A stretch of DNA of 64,000 bases. Origin: Pseudoduganella flava. Lineage in GTDB: Bacteria; Pseudomonadota; Gammaproteobacteria; Burkholderiales; Burkholderiaceae_D. Of this stretch, positions 43,950 to 56,946 are shown one piece after another. The translations under genes and the position numbers were made by a program. Location: contig NZ_VLKW01000004.1 of NCBI RefSeq assembly GCF_007830495.1, positions 372,001-436,000 of the forward strand, written 5' to 3'. The notes under the pieces are model-generated. The model saw only the letters and a program-made list of their open reading frames with translations. It did not search any database and was not told the DNA's origin. The first letter of the stretch is position 1, and the number at the start of each line of letters is the position of its first letter.

Positions 43950-44902
43950 TCACGATCGAGGAACTGCATGCGGACAGCGTACGCGCCGCCGCCAATGAAC
44001 TGGCCGACGTGCTGCACGACTGCGTGCTGCATGGCGCAAGCGTCGGCTTCCTGCCGCCATTCACGGTGGCCGATGCGCGCCGCTTCTGGCTGGCGGTGGC
44101 GCAGCAGGTCGATGCCGGCGCGCGCACGCTGTTCGCCGCGCGCGACGAACACGGCACCCTGTGCGGCACCGTGCAGCTCGCGCTGGCGATGCCGGCCAAC
44201 GGCGCCCACCGCGCCGAGGTGAACAAGATGCTGGTGCATACGGGCTGGCGCCGGCGCGGCATCGGCCGGCTGCTGCTGCAGGCCGCCGAGGCCCGCGCAC
44301 GTGAGCTGGGCCGCACGCTGCTTGTGCTCGACACATGGTCCGGCAGCGGCGCACAGCACCTGTACGCCGGGCTGGGATATCGCACCTGCGGCGACATCCC
44401 CCGCTATGCGATCCTGGATGGCGATGCGCTCGGGGCGACGCGCGTGATGTACAAGGTGCTCGGGCCGTCCATCGCCGTTCGGGATGAGGATCCGGACTCG
44501 GACGACGCACGCGCGCTGATGGCCGAGCTGTCGCAGGTACTCGCAGCGATCACGGGTGACTCGGGCGCTGCCGCGTTCGACGTGGCCCGCGCCGGCGCCT
44601 TCGCGATCGCCCGCGACGACGCGGGCAGGGCGGTCGGCTGCGGTGCCTTGCTGCCGCTCGATGGCGACGTGGCCGAAGTGAAGCGCATGTATGCCCGCCC
44701 GGGCAGCGGCGCGGGCGGTGCCGTGCTGGCGCACCTGGAGGCGCGTGCCGCGGCGCTGGGCTATCGCGGCCTGTGGCTGGAGACGCGCAAGGTCAACGAA
44801 CGGGCCGTGCGCTTCTACGACGCGCAGGGCTATCTGCGCATTCCGAACTTCGGCAAGTATGTGGGGAACGACGCGGCGGTGTGCTTCGGCAAGCGGCTTT
44901 GA
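43946..44902 (+). CDS. Protein with two fused GNAT acetyltransferase domains
   Basis: The 318-residue protein contains two GNAT units. The first (about 1-165) has the acetyl-CoA motif GWRRRGIGRLLLQAAEARA. The second (about 170-318) has KRMYARPGSGAGGAVLAHLE and NERAVRFYDAQGYLR. Motif A is clear in unit one and looser in unit two (SGAGGA). The substrate is unknown. The start MITIEELHAD overlaps the XRE-cupin stop. Converges on the VOC gene. Confidence 0.85.
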   Translation: MITIEELHADSVRAAANELADVLHDCVLHGASVGFLPPFTVADARRFWLAVAQQVDAGARTLFAARDEHGTLCGTVQLALAMPANGAHRAEVNKMLVHTGWRRRGIGRLLLQAAEARARELGRTLLVLDTWSGSGAQHLYAGLGYRTCGDIPRYAILDGDALGATRVMYKVLGPSIAVRDEDPDSDDARALMAELSQVLAAITGDSGAAAFDVARAGAFAIARDDAGRAVGCGALLPLDGDVAEVKRMYARPGSGAGGAVLAHLEARAAALGYRGLWLETRKVNERAVRFYDAQGYLRIPNFGKYVGNDAAVCFGKRL

Positions 44903-44915
44903 TCGGGCCGGCGAT

Positions 44916-45308
44916 TCACTCGACCGCGTGGCACGCCACGCACAGCTTGTTCCCATCCGGATCGCGGAAGTAGGCACCGTAATAGTTCGCGTGGTACTCG
45001 GGCCGCAGGCCGGGCGGCCCGTCGCACGTGCCGCCATGCGCCAGTGCGGCGGCATGGGCGCGGTCGACGGTGGCGCGGTCCGGTGCCAGCAGCGCCGTCA
45101 TCGCGCCATTGCCCACGGTGGCCGGCATGCCGTCGAACGGGGCGCCGATCAGCAGCAGTGGGCGCGGCGCATCGTGCGGCATCCAGCCTGCCCACGGCCG
45201 GCTGTCGTCGCGAAAGCGCAGCGGCTGGCCGAGCGTGTCCATCAACGCCGCGTAGAAATCGAATGCGCGGCCGAAGTCGGTAACCCCGATGAAGATGTGC
45301 GACAGCAT
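44916..45308 (-). CDS. VOC (glyoxalase/bleomycin-resistance fold) family protein
   Basis: The 130-residue protein has the paired beta-alpha-beta fold of VOC proteins, beginning LSHIFIGVTDFGRAFDFY and ending GAYFRDPDGNKLCVACH. Candidate metal ligands are His4 and the Asp/Glu near the end, but one cannot tell enzyme from binding protein. It is the last gene of a four-gene minus-strand operon, 2 bp after the upstream gene. Confidence 0.85.
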   Translation of the reverse strand: MLSHIFIGVTDFGRAFDFYAALMDTLGQPLRFRDDSRPWAGWMPHDAPRPLLLIGAPFDGMPATVGNGAMTALLAPDRATVDRAHAAALAHGGTCDGPPGLRPEYHANYYGAYFRDPDGNKLCVACHAVE

Positions 45309-45310
45309 CG

Positions 45311-45760
45311 TCACGCCTCCCGCAGCGTGCGTTCGGCCTGGCGCACGCGCAGCGAACGCAAGGCGTGCCAACCGATGCCCGTGCACCATACGGCAAGGAT
45401 GGCCAGCGCAACGAGGCCGGCCGATTGCCGTGCCTGCGAGGCCATCCACACGCCCATGGCCAGCAGGACGGCGCACACGGCGAGGCGGCCCGTCCAGCCT
45501 TCGCTGCCGGAGACGCCCGTCGTTTCGTTGCGGTAGGCGAGGCCCATGAACAGGCCGCTGTCGCTGCGCAGGCCCGCCACCGCGATGCGGTCGCCGTCGC
45601 TGATCGCGGCCAGTTCCGCCCCCGTCAGCCGCACCTGCACGCCGGCGATGCGCAGCAACGTCGTATGCACCGTCGTCACGTTGGTGCCATCGCCAGCCGT
45701 GTTGCCGGTGACGGCGGTGCCATGGTGGACGTTGCTTGCGATCCCCTTCAACGTTTCCAT
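45311..45760 (-). CDS. Membrane protein of unknown function, paralogue B
   Basis: The 149-residue protein has a soluble N-terminal region (about 1-90) and two C-terminal membrane helices (about 93-108 and 113-131). It resembles the next gene in the operon: METLKGIASNVHHGTAV versus MEKLTGTVTDLRHGKTV, and LAYRNETTGVSGSEGWTGRL versus YAHRNLTTGAEGHEGWATRL. The pair arose by duplication. No function can be assigned. Confidence 0.65.
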   Translation of the reverse strand: METLKGIASNVHHGTAVTGNTAGDGTNVTTVHTTLLRIAGVQVRLTGAELAAISDGDRIAVAGLRSDSGLFMGLAYRNETTGVSGSEGWTGRLAVCAVLLAMGVWMASQARQSAGLVALAILAVWCTGIGWHALRSLRVRQAERTLREA

Positions 45761-45776
45761 TCGATCTCCTTGTCGG

Positions 45777-46205
45777 TCAGCGCCGCAGCGCGACGATCGC
45801 CTGCACCACTTCGAACGAGCGCCACGCCATCGCGCCGCCGGCGGCGACGAACACGATCGCGAACACGGCCATGTAGTCGCCGCCCAGCTGGGCCGCCAGC
45901 CACAGCGCCGCGGTGACGACGAGGATCGTCACCACCAGCCGCGTGGCCCACCCTTCATGTCCCTCCGCGCCCGTCGTCAGGTTGCGGTGCGCATAGGCGA
46001 CGAACAGCTTGCCGCGGCGGCGGCCCGCGACGAGCAGCTGCTGGCCTTCGGCGATCACCAGCGGCTCCTGGGTCGAGACGATCTTCACCAGCTGGCCGTC
46101 GAGCCGGAACACGGCCGCGTGCACGACGCTGGTGCCTGTCTTTGGGTTGTACGATACCGTTTTACCGTGCCGCAGGTCGGTCACGGTGCCTGTCAGCTTC
46201 TCCAT
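45777..46205 (-). CDS. Membrane protein of unknown function, paralogue A
   Basis: The 142-residue protein has an N-terminal soluble domain of mostly beta strands (about 1-85) and two C-terminal membrane helices (about 92-108 and 113-130). It is paralogous to the gene at 45311-45760, 16 bp downstream. Its start overlaps the stop of the MBL gene by one base, so it is coupled to it. No recognised family. Confidence 0.65.
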   Translation of the reverse strand: MEKLTGTVTDLRHGKTVSYNPKTGTSVVHAAVFRLDGQLVKIVSTQEPLVIAEGQQLLVAGRRRGKLFVAYAHRNLTTGAEGHEGWATRLVVTILVVTAALWLAAQLGGDYMAVFAIVFVAAGGAMAWRSFEVVQAIVALRR

Positions 46206-47098
46206 CACAGCGTCACTTCCATGCCTTCGTAGGCGAGGAACACGCGCAGCGCGCCCAGCCGCGGCGCATAGCGCGCCATCACTTCGGCGAACACGGCTTC
46301 CAGCTCGTCGTCGCTGCGGGTCGGTTCGTGGTGGGTGCAATAGAGCTGCTTCGCGCCGGTGCGCAGCGCCATCTCCAGCGCGCTGTCGAACGTGCCGTGG
46401 CCCCAGCCGATCTTGGCAGGATATTCCTCGCGCGTGTACGAGCAGTCGACGATCAGCGCATCGACACCGCGCACCAGGTCGTCGATAGCGGCCGTGCGCT
46501 GCGCCACGTGCGCCTGGCAGGCCGCGTGCTCCGGATGATCGGCGGGGTGCAGGTTGAACAGCGGTTCATGGTCGCCCGTGAAGAACACCGACTTGCCGTT
46601 GCAGTCAACCCGGTAGCCCAGGTCCGTGACCGGGTGGCTCATCACGACGTTGCGCACGACGGCGTCGCCGACCGGCAGCGCTTCGCCGACCTGCAAGGTG
46701 CGGTACTCGATCGTCGCATCCATCTGCGTCTCGCTGACGGGGAAGTAGCTGTTCTGCAGCTGCACGCCCATCACGTGCTCGATGCCGTTTCCGGTATCCG
46801 GGTCCGTCGCGCCGTGCAGGCGCACGCGGCTGCCCTTGATGAACAGCGGCGTGAAGAACGGCAGGCCGTGGATGTGGTCCCAGTGGCTGTGCGTGATGAA
46901 GATGTTGGCGTGGATCGGCCGCCGGCTGGAGGCCACCAGGGATTGCGCGAGGCAGAACAGGCCCGTGCCGCCGTCGATGACGATCAGCGTGTCGTCGTCG
47001 CTGCGGATTTCAATGCACGTGGTGTTGCCGCCATACCGTACGGTACGCGGGCCCGGTGAGGGGATCGAGCCGCGCACCCCCCAGAATTTGAATCTCAT
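46205..47098 (-). CDS. Metallo-beta-lactamase fold hydrolase
   Basis: The 297-residue protein begins MRFKFWGVRGSIPSPGP and has the metal motif THSHWDHIHG (His70, His72, Asp74, His75), VVMSHPVTD, FFTGDHEP and LYCTHHEP. The closest branches are RNase Z-like or phosphodiesterase-like MBL proteins; the FWGVRGSIP start is common in stand-alone MBL hydrolases of two-component and c-di-GMP loci. It is first in the minus-strand operon and divergent from the HD-GYP gene. Confidence 0.88.
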   Translation of the reverse strand: MRFKFWGVRGSIPSPGPRTVRYGGNTTCIEIRSDDDTLIVIDGGTGLFCLAQSLVASSRRPIHANIFITHSHWDHIHGLPFFTPLFIKGSRVRLHGATDPDTGNGIEHVMGVQLQNSYFPVSETQMDATIEYRTLQVGEALPVGDAVVRNVVMSHPVTDLGYRVDCNGKSVFFTGDHEPLFNLHPADHPEHAACQAHVAQRTAAIDDLVRGVDALIVDCSYTREEYPAKIGWGHGTFDSALEMALRTGAKQLYCTHHEPTRSDDELEAVFAEVMARYAPRLGALRVFLAYEGMEVTL

Positions 47099-47288
47099 TC
47101 TTACCCCTGGTTGCTCTTGTTCCTGTCCGGTCGCGTGTGCCGGAGTCCCCCGGATGATAGCCGTTTTTTCATCTTTTCTGGCCATCGGCAGCCGTTTTCG
47201 GGCCATCTGTCGCTTTCTCGCCGGCAAAAGTTGCACTCGATTGTATTTCTCGTGTACATCAGCTTGCCGTCCGGCTACACTTCCGCGC

Positions 47289-48905
47289 ATGCAAGAACTG
47301 TATCCCGCCCAAATCGCGCAGCGGCTGGACCAGCTGACCGAGCTGTCGGTCGCGCTGGCGTCCAGCCACGACATGGAGCTGCTGCTGGAACGGATACTGA
47401 TGGTTGCCAAGAGCATCACGAACGCCGATGGCGGCACGGTGTACCGCCCCAGCGCGGACCGGCGCAGCCTGTGCTTCCAGCTGTCCGTCAACGACACGCT
47501 GGGCCTGCACCACGGCGGCAGCGGCGGCACGGCCGTCGACATCCCGCCGGTCCCCCTCGTCGACGACAACGGCGGCAAGAACCTGGCCTCCGTCGCCGCG
47601 TATGCCGCGAATTTCGGCGTGTCCGTGAACATCGCCGACGTATACCAGGCCGACGTGTTCAACTTCTCCGGCATGCGCGCGTTCGACCGCCAGTTCAACT
47701 ACCGCTCGCAATCGTTCCTGACGGTGCCGATGCGCGACCACGAAGGCGAGCTGCTGGGCGTGCTCCAGCTGATCAACGCGAAGGACCGCGACACGGGCGT
47801 CATCGGCACGTTCTCGCCGACCGACCAGCGCTTCATCGAGGCGCTGGCGGCGCAGGCCGCGCTGGCACTGACGAACCGCCAGCTGATCGTACAGCTGGAA
47901 AAGCTGCTGGAGTCCCTCGTCAACCTGATCAACATCGGCATCGACGCGAAGTCGCCGTACACGGGCCGGCACTGCCAGTTCGTGCCGGAGCTGACGATGA
48001 TGCTGGCCGAGGCCGTGCACGAGACGGACGACGGGCCGATGGCCGACTTCACGATGACGGATGCGGACCGCAAGGAGCTGTGGTTCGCGGGCCTGCTGCA
48101 CGACTGCGGCAAGATCACGACGCCGGTGCACGTCGTCGACAAGGCCACCAAGCTGGAAACCATCTACGACCGCATCGACCTGATCGACACGCGCTTCGAG
48201 GTGCTGCTGCGCGATGCCGAGATTCGCGCGCTCAGGCAGCAGCTGGCCGGCGGCGATGCGGAGGCGATTGGTGCGGAGCTCGCGCAGGAACAGGCCGCAC
48301 TGGCCGACGACCGCGCCTTCCTGCGTCGCGTGAACGTGGGCGGCGAGGGCATGCGGCCTGATGACCAGGAGCGCGTGCACCGCATCGCGGGGCGGCGCTG
48401 GACCAACCCGGCCGGCAGCGACGCGCCGTTCCTGTCCGACGACGAAGTGCGCAACCTGACGATCCGCTTCGGCACGTTGAACGACGACGAACGCAAGATC
48501 ATCAACAACCACATCGTGATGACGGTGCGGATGCTTGAATCGCTGCCGTGGCCGAAGCACCTGCGCCGCGTGCCGGAATTCGCCGGCGGCCACCACGAGC
48601 GCATGGACGGCAAGGGCTACCCGAAAGGCTTGACGCGCGACGAGATGTCGGTGCCGGCGCGGGTGATGGCGATCGCCGACATCTTCGAGGCGCTGACGGC
48701 GCACGACCGGCCGTACAAGAAGGCGAAGACGCTGTCCGAATCGCTCGAAATCCTCGGCAAGTTCTGCCTGAACGGCCACATCGACCCGGACCTGTTCGAC
48801 ATCTTCGTGCGCAAGAAGGTGTACATGCGCTTCGCCGGCAAATACCTGGATCCCGCGCAGATCGACGCCGTCGACGAAGCGAAGATCCCCGGCTACGTGC
48901 CCTGA
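47289..48905 (+). CDS. GAF and HD-GYP domain phosphohydrolase
   Basis: The 538-residue protein has an N-terminal GAF sensor (about 15-195) and an HD-GYP domain. The HD pair is His271-Asp272 (LLHDCGKI), followed by HHERMDGKGYP at 435-445. HD-GYP enzymes hydrolyse c-di-GMP. The spacing between HD and HHExxDGxGYP is about 160 residues rather than the usual 60 or so, because a charged helical insert (RQQLAGGDAEAIG to LSDDEVRNLTI) lies between. The next gene begins 2 bp after the stop. Confidence 0.9.
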   Translation: MQELYPAQIAQRLDQLTELSVALASSHDMELLLERILMVAKSITNADGGTVYRPSADRRSLCFQLSVNDTLGLHHGGSGGTAVDIPPVPLVDDNGGKNLASVAAYAANFGVSVNIADVYQADVFNFSGMRAFDRQFNYRSQSFLTVPMRDHEGELLGVLQLINAKDRDTGVIGTFSPTDQRFIEALAAQAALALTNRQLIVQLEKLLESLVNLINIGIDAKSPYTGRHCQFVPELTMMLAEAVHETDDGPMADFTMTDADRKELWFAGLLHDCGKITTPVHVVDKATKLETIYDRIDLIDTRFEVLLRDAEIRALRQQLAGGDAEAIGAELAQEQAALADDRAFLRRVNVGGEGMRPDDQERVHRIAGRRWTNPAGSDAPFLSDDEVRNLTIRFGTLNDDERKIINNHIVMTVRMLESLPWPKHLRRVPEFAGGHHERMDGKGYPKGLTRDEMSVPARVMAIADIFEALTAHDRPYKKAKTLSESLEILGKFCLNGHIDPDLFDIFVRKKVYMRFAGKYLDPAQIDAVDEAKIPGYVP

Positions 48906-48907
48906 CC

Positions 48908-51184
48908 ATGCCGGCGCTGCTCGCCCGGGTGCGCAAGAGCGCGCGCCGCCATGCCGCACGCTGGGCCCTCGGCCTGCTGCTGACGGCGGGCGCCGCGCTG
49001 CAGGCGGCCGGCTGGCTGCACGTCGACACCGTCGAGCGGCTCGACACGTTCATCGCCGGCCTGCGCATGCGCGTCGAACCCGCCGAGCTGGATCCCCGTG
49101 TCGTCATCGTCGACATCGACGACCGCAGCCTCGCGCAGGTTGGCCGCTTCCCGTGGAGCCGCGACGTGATGGCAAGGCTCGTCACGCAACTGACGCACGA
49201 GTATGGCGTGGCCGCGGTGGGCTTCGACGTCTCGTTCCCCGAACCCGACAACAGCTCCGGCTACGGCGTGCTGCAAGGCCTGGCCGAGGGCGAGCTGAAG
49301 GACGTGCCGGGGCTGGAGCGCCAACTGGCGCGGCTGCAGCCGCGGATGGATTACGACGGCCTGCTGGCCCAGGCGCTGGCCGGGCAACCGGTGGTGCTGG
49401 GCTATGCCACGTCCGGCAGCGGCGCAAAGGGCGTGCTGCCGCCGGCCGCGTTCACGGTCGCGTCGCTGAACGGCCGCACGCTCGACGCGTACACGACGCC
49501 CGGCTACGAGGCGAACATCGCCCGGCTGCAGCAGGCCGCGCGCGGCGCCGGCATTTTCTCCGTGCTGCCGGACCGCGATGGCGTGGTGCGCTCGACGCCG
49601 CTGCTGCAACGGATCGGCGACGGCTACTACCCGACCCTGTCGCTGGCCACCGTGGCCGCGGCGCTCAACGCGCGGGCCATCGCTCCGCTGTGGGAAGGCA
49701 CGGTGGACACGCTGTCCGCCGCGCAGCGCGCCAGCGGCGGCGTCGATGCGATCGCGCTGTTCCATCCCGATGGTGCGATCCGCATCCCGGTGGGGGAGGG
49801 CCTGACGACGACGGTGCAGTTCCGCGGACCCGGCGGCCCAAGCGGCGGCGCGTTCCGTTACGTATCGGCCGTGGACGTGCTGCATGGCGCCGTGCCGCGC
49901 GACGCGCTGGCCGGCGTCATCGTGCTGGTCGGCACGACGGCCGCGGGGTTGAACGACTTGCGGGCGACGCCCGTCTCCGCGGTCTACCCCGGTGTCGAGG
50001 TGCATGCGAACCTGATCAAGTCGATCCTGGACGGCAGCTTCAAGGCGCGTCCGGACTTCGCGGCGGCCGCCGAGTTGCTGCAGGTGCTGGCCGTCGGCGT
50101 GCTGCTTGCCGTGGCGCTGGCCGTGCTGGCGCCGGCATGGTCGATGCTGCTGGCCGTCGCCACGGCGCTGGCCGTCGCCTGGCTCAATTACTGGCTGTAC
50201 AGCGCGCACGACGCCGTGCTGAACGTGGCGATGCCGCTGCTGCTGATCGTCGCGCTGTTCGTGCTCAACGTCGCGTGGGGCTACTTCTTCGAGGTGCGGC
50301 GCGGCCGCGCGCTGGTGTCGCGCTTCGGCGAGTACGTGGCGCCCGAGCTGGTGGCCGAGATGGCGGAAAACCCGGAGCGCTACAGCATGGATGGCGAAAG
50401 CCGCGAGCTGACCGTGATGTTCGTCGACGTGCGCGGCTTCACGACGATCTCGGAAGGGCTGCCGCCGAAGGAGCTGCGCGAATACATCAACCGCTACCTG
50501 ACGGCGATGTCCGAGGATATCCGCGACAGCCACCGGGGCACGCTCGACAAGTACATCGGCGACGCCGTGATGGCGTTCTGGGGCGCGCCCGTGCCGTTTG
50601 CCGACCACGCTTACCGCGGCGTGGCGACGGCGCTGCTGATGCAGGCCACGGCAGCGCGCCTGAACGACGAATTCGTGCGGCGCGGCTGGCCCGCGCTGGC
50701 GATCGGCATCGGCTTGAACAGCGGCTTGATGCACGTGGGCGACATGGGCTCGTCGATCCGCCGCGCGTACACGGTGATGGGCGATGCCGTCAACCTGGGC
50801 GCGCGGCTGGAAGGCATCACGAAGGTGTACAGCGTCGGCATCTGCGTCGGCGCCGCCACGCGCGCGGCCGCGCCGCAGTTCGCCTACCGCGAACTGGACC
50901 TGGTGCGGGTGAAGGGCAAGCACGAGCCGGTGGCGATCTTCGAGCCGGTGGCGCTGGAACAGCATGTCGATGCGGCGACCCGCGCGGAGCTGGATGCGTG
51001 GCACGCGGCGCTGGCGCTGGTGCGCGCGCAGCGCTGGAGCGAAGCCGCCGCCAGTATCGAAGGCCTGCGGGCGGCAGCGCCCGACCGCGCGCTGTACGCA
51101 CTGTACGCCGAACGCATCGCCCACTACCGCGCCCATCCACCGGGCGCCGATTGGGATGGCGTGACGACGTTCGCGACCAAGTAG
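48908..51184 (+). CDS. CHASE2 sensor adenylate/guanylate cyclase (class III)
   Basis: The 758-residue protein has an N-terminal membrane helix, a periplasmic CHASE2 sensor (about 40-380), three closely spaced helices (about 385-455) and a class III cyclase domain (about 490-690). Metal-binding Asp507 (MFVDVRGFTTIS) and Asp552 (YIGDAVMAFWG) are present, as is YTVMGDAVNLGARLEG. The predicted product is cAMP, though cGMP cannot be excluded. It starts 2 bp after the HD-GYP stop, so one operon may control both cyclic nucleotides, and lies upstream of the two-partner secretion genes. Confidence 0.92.
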   Translation: MPALLARVRKSARRHAARWALGLLLTAGAALQAAGWLHVDTVERLDTFIAGLRMRVEPAELDPRVVIVDIDDRSLAQVGRFPWSRDVMARLVTQLTHEYGVAAVGFDVSFPEPDNSSGYGVLQGLAEGELKDVPGLERQLARLQPRMDYDGLLAQALAGQPVVLGYATSGSGAKGVLPPAAFTVASLNGRTLDAYTTPGYEANIARLQQAARGAGIFSVLPDRDGVVRSTPLLQRIGDGYYPTLSLATVAAALNARAIAPLWEGTVDTLSAAQRASGGVDAIALFHPDGAIRIPVGEGLTTTVQFRGPGGPSGGAFRYVSAVDVLHGAVPRDALAGVIVLVGTTAAGLNDLRATPVSAVYPGVEVHANLIKSILDGSFKARPDFAAAAELLQVLAVGVLLAVALAVLAPAWSMLLAVATALAVAWLNYWLYSAHDAVLNVAMPLLLIVALFVLNVAWGYFFEVRRGRALVSRFGEYVAPELVAEMAENPERYSMDGESRELTVMFVDVRGFTTISEGLPPKELREYINRYLTAMSEDIRDSHRGTLDKYIGDAVMAFWGAPVPFADHAYRGVATALLMQATAARLNDEFVRRGWPALAIGIGLNSGLMHVGDMGSSIRRAYTVMGDAVNLGARLEGITKVYSVGICVGAATRAAAPQFAYRELDLVRVKGKHEPVAIFEPVALEQHVDAATRAELDAWHAALALVRAQRWSEAAASIEGLRAAAPDRALYALYAERIAHYRAHPPGADWDGVTTFATK

Positions 51185-51237
51185 GAACGGACGGAAGCGC
51201 CCCGCGGCGACAATTCTGCGACAAATCAACAATATTT

Positions 51238-51286
51238 CAAATAAGAATTATTTGTTGCATATGTGTACTCTGACGACTTGAGTACA
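51238..51286. promoter_or_regulatory. Two inverted repeats in the tpsB leader region
   Basis: CAAATAA-GAA-TTATTTG (51238-51254) resembles the CAAATAAGAAT part of the hemP Fur-type region. TGTACTC-N9-GAGTACA (51264-51286) follows. The 230-bp gap 51185-51414 is distinctly AT-rich compared with its surroundings, as regulatory regions of secreted adhesins often are. The regulators are not identified. Confidence 0.4.
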
Positions 51287-51414
51287 TCGCATCCGGCACA
51301 CAAATGGTGTTGTTTTGTGGCAATATCACATTCCCGTCGATGTTTCTGCAGGATAATTCGTGCTGCGCGGAAACAGCGCAAGCCGACCAGAACCAGAAGA
51401 ATTCCTCAATCACC

Positions 51415-53004
51415 ATGACATACCGCTTTGCGCGCCTGATCGCAGGCTCGATCCTTGCCGCCGCCGTGCCCATCAGCGCCGCCTGGGCGCAGACCGATGC
51501 CGCGCCGGCCACGATCCGCTTCGATATCAGCCGCTTCCAGGTCGACGGCAATACGCTGCTGGCACCGGACGTCGTTGCGCGGACGGTGGCGCCGTTTGCC
51601 GGCAAGGACCGCGATTTCGGCGACGTGCAGCGCGCGCTCGAGGCGCTCGAAGCGGCTTACCAGCAGGCGGGCTACAGTATCGTGACGGTGGAGCTGCCGG
51701 AGCAGGAGCTGGACCGGGGCGTCGTGCAATTGCGCGTCGTGCAGACGAAGATCGGCACCGTGCTGGTGAGGAACAACACGCAGTTCGACGAGGCGAACAT
51801 CCGCCGCAGCGTGCCCGGCCTGGTGGGCGGCACGACGCCGAACGTGGCCGCGATCTCGCAAAGCCTGAAGCTCGCGAACGAGAACCCGGCCAAGAAGACC
51901 AAACTGAGTTTGCGCCAGGGCGAGCGCGACGACGAGGTGGACGCGACGCTCGACGTGACGGACGAAGCACCGTGGAAGGCGATGGCGAACGTCGACAACA
52001 CGGGCACCGCGCAAACGGGCCGCACCCACGTGGGCTTCGTGCTGCAGCACGCGAACCTGTGGAACCGCGACCACGTGCTGTCGCTGCAGTACACGACCAC
52101 GGTCGAGAAGCCGGGCCGCGTCAAGGTGTACGGCATCGGCTACCACGTGCCGCTGTACGCGCTGGGCGATGCCATCGACTTGTTCGCCAACTACTCGAAC
52201 ATCGATTCGGGCACCGTGACGGCCGGTGTGTTCGACCTGGCCGTCAGCGGCGCGGGCGCCGTGTTCGGCGCGCGCTATACGCACAACCTCGTCAAGCGCG
52301 GCGGCCTCGAGTCGAAACTCGTGTACGGCATCGACCACAAGGCGTTCCGCAACAGCATCGTGCTGCTGGGGCAGGACGTGGGCAACAACGTCACCGTGCA
52401 TCCCGCCAGCGCGGCATGGCAGGGCACGTGGACAACGCCGGACAGCGAACTGGCCGGTTCCGCCACGCTGGTGCGCAACATCCCCGGCGGCGCGCGCGGC
52501 AGCCAGCAGGACTTCACGTTGGCGCGCACGCATGCGCCGGACGACTACACGCTGTTGCGCCTGTCCGCCAGCTGGAGCCAGGTGCTGCCGGCCGACTGGC
52601 AATTGCGGGCGATCGCCAACGCCCAGCTGACGGGCGACGCGCTGATCCCCGGCGAGCAGTTCGGCGCGGGCGGCGCTGCATCGGTACGGGGCTTTTCCGA
52701 GCGCGAGATCGCCAACGACGCGGGCGCCGGCGGCAACCTGGAGCTGTACACGCCGAACCTGTGCGGCAACGGGCGCTGGCAATGCCGCGCGCTGGCGTTC
52801 TACGACGTGGCCGGCGTGCGCCGCAAGCATGCGCTGCCCGGCGAGCTGACCAGCACCGCGATCGCCGCCGCCGGCCTGGGCATGCGCGTGCTGCTCGCCA
52901 GTCAAGTCAACCTGCAGCTCGACTACGGCCACGTGGTGCGTGCCGGTGCCACGCAACGCAATGACGCGAACCGGCTGCACGTGCGGCTCGGCCTTTCCTA
53001 TTGA
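51415..53004 (+). CDS. TpsB two-partner secretion transporter (ShlB/FhaC/HecB family)
   Basis: The 529-residue outer-membrane protein has a signal peptide (1-25, AWA), a POTRA region (about 34-190, FQVDGNTLLAPDVVARTVAPF) and a C-terminal 16-strand barrel ending in LHVRLGLSY, a typical aromatic end. The VRGF-type motif (SVRGFSEREIA) is present. It exports its TpsA partner, which starts 9 bp later. The ATG at 51415 begins the signal peptide; upstream frame sequence has none. Confidence 0.93.
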   Translation: MTYRFARLIAGSILAAAVPISAAWAQTDAAPATIRFDISRFQVDGNTLLAPDVVARTVAPFAGKDRDFGDVQRALEALEAAYQQAGYSIVTVELPEQELDRGVVQLRVVQTKIGTVLVRNNTQFDEANIRRSVPGLVGGTTPNVAAISQSLKLANENPAKKTKLSLRQGERDDEVDATLDVTDEAPWKAMANVDNTGTAQTGRTHVGFVLQHANLWNRDHVLSLQYTTTVEKPGRVKVYGIGYHVPLYALGDAIDLFANYSNIDSGTVTAGVFDLAVSGAGAVFGARYTHNLVKRGGLESKLVYGIDHKAFRNSIVLLGQDVGNNVTVHPASAAWQGTWTTPDSELAGSATLVRNIPGGARGSQQDFTLARTHAPDDYTLLRLSASWSQVLPADWQLRAIANAQLTGDALIPGEQFGAGGAASVRGFSEREIANDAGAGGNLELYTPNLCGNGRWQCRALAFYDVAGVRRKHALPGELTSTAIAAAGLGMRVLLASQVNLQLDYGHVVRAGATQRNDANRLHVRLGLSY

Positions 53005-53013
53005 GGCAACACG

Positions 53014-56946
<3,933 letters not shown>

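Noticed and set aside
46205-47698. An N-terminal extension of the MBL protein of about 200 residues
   Set aside because: The extension lies opposite the HD-GYP gene and its leader; the family N-terminus starts at the ATG ending at 47098.
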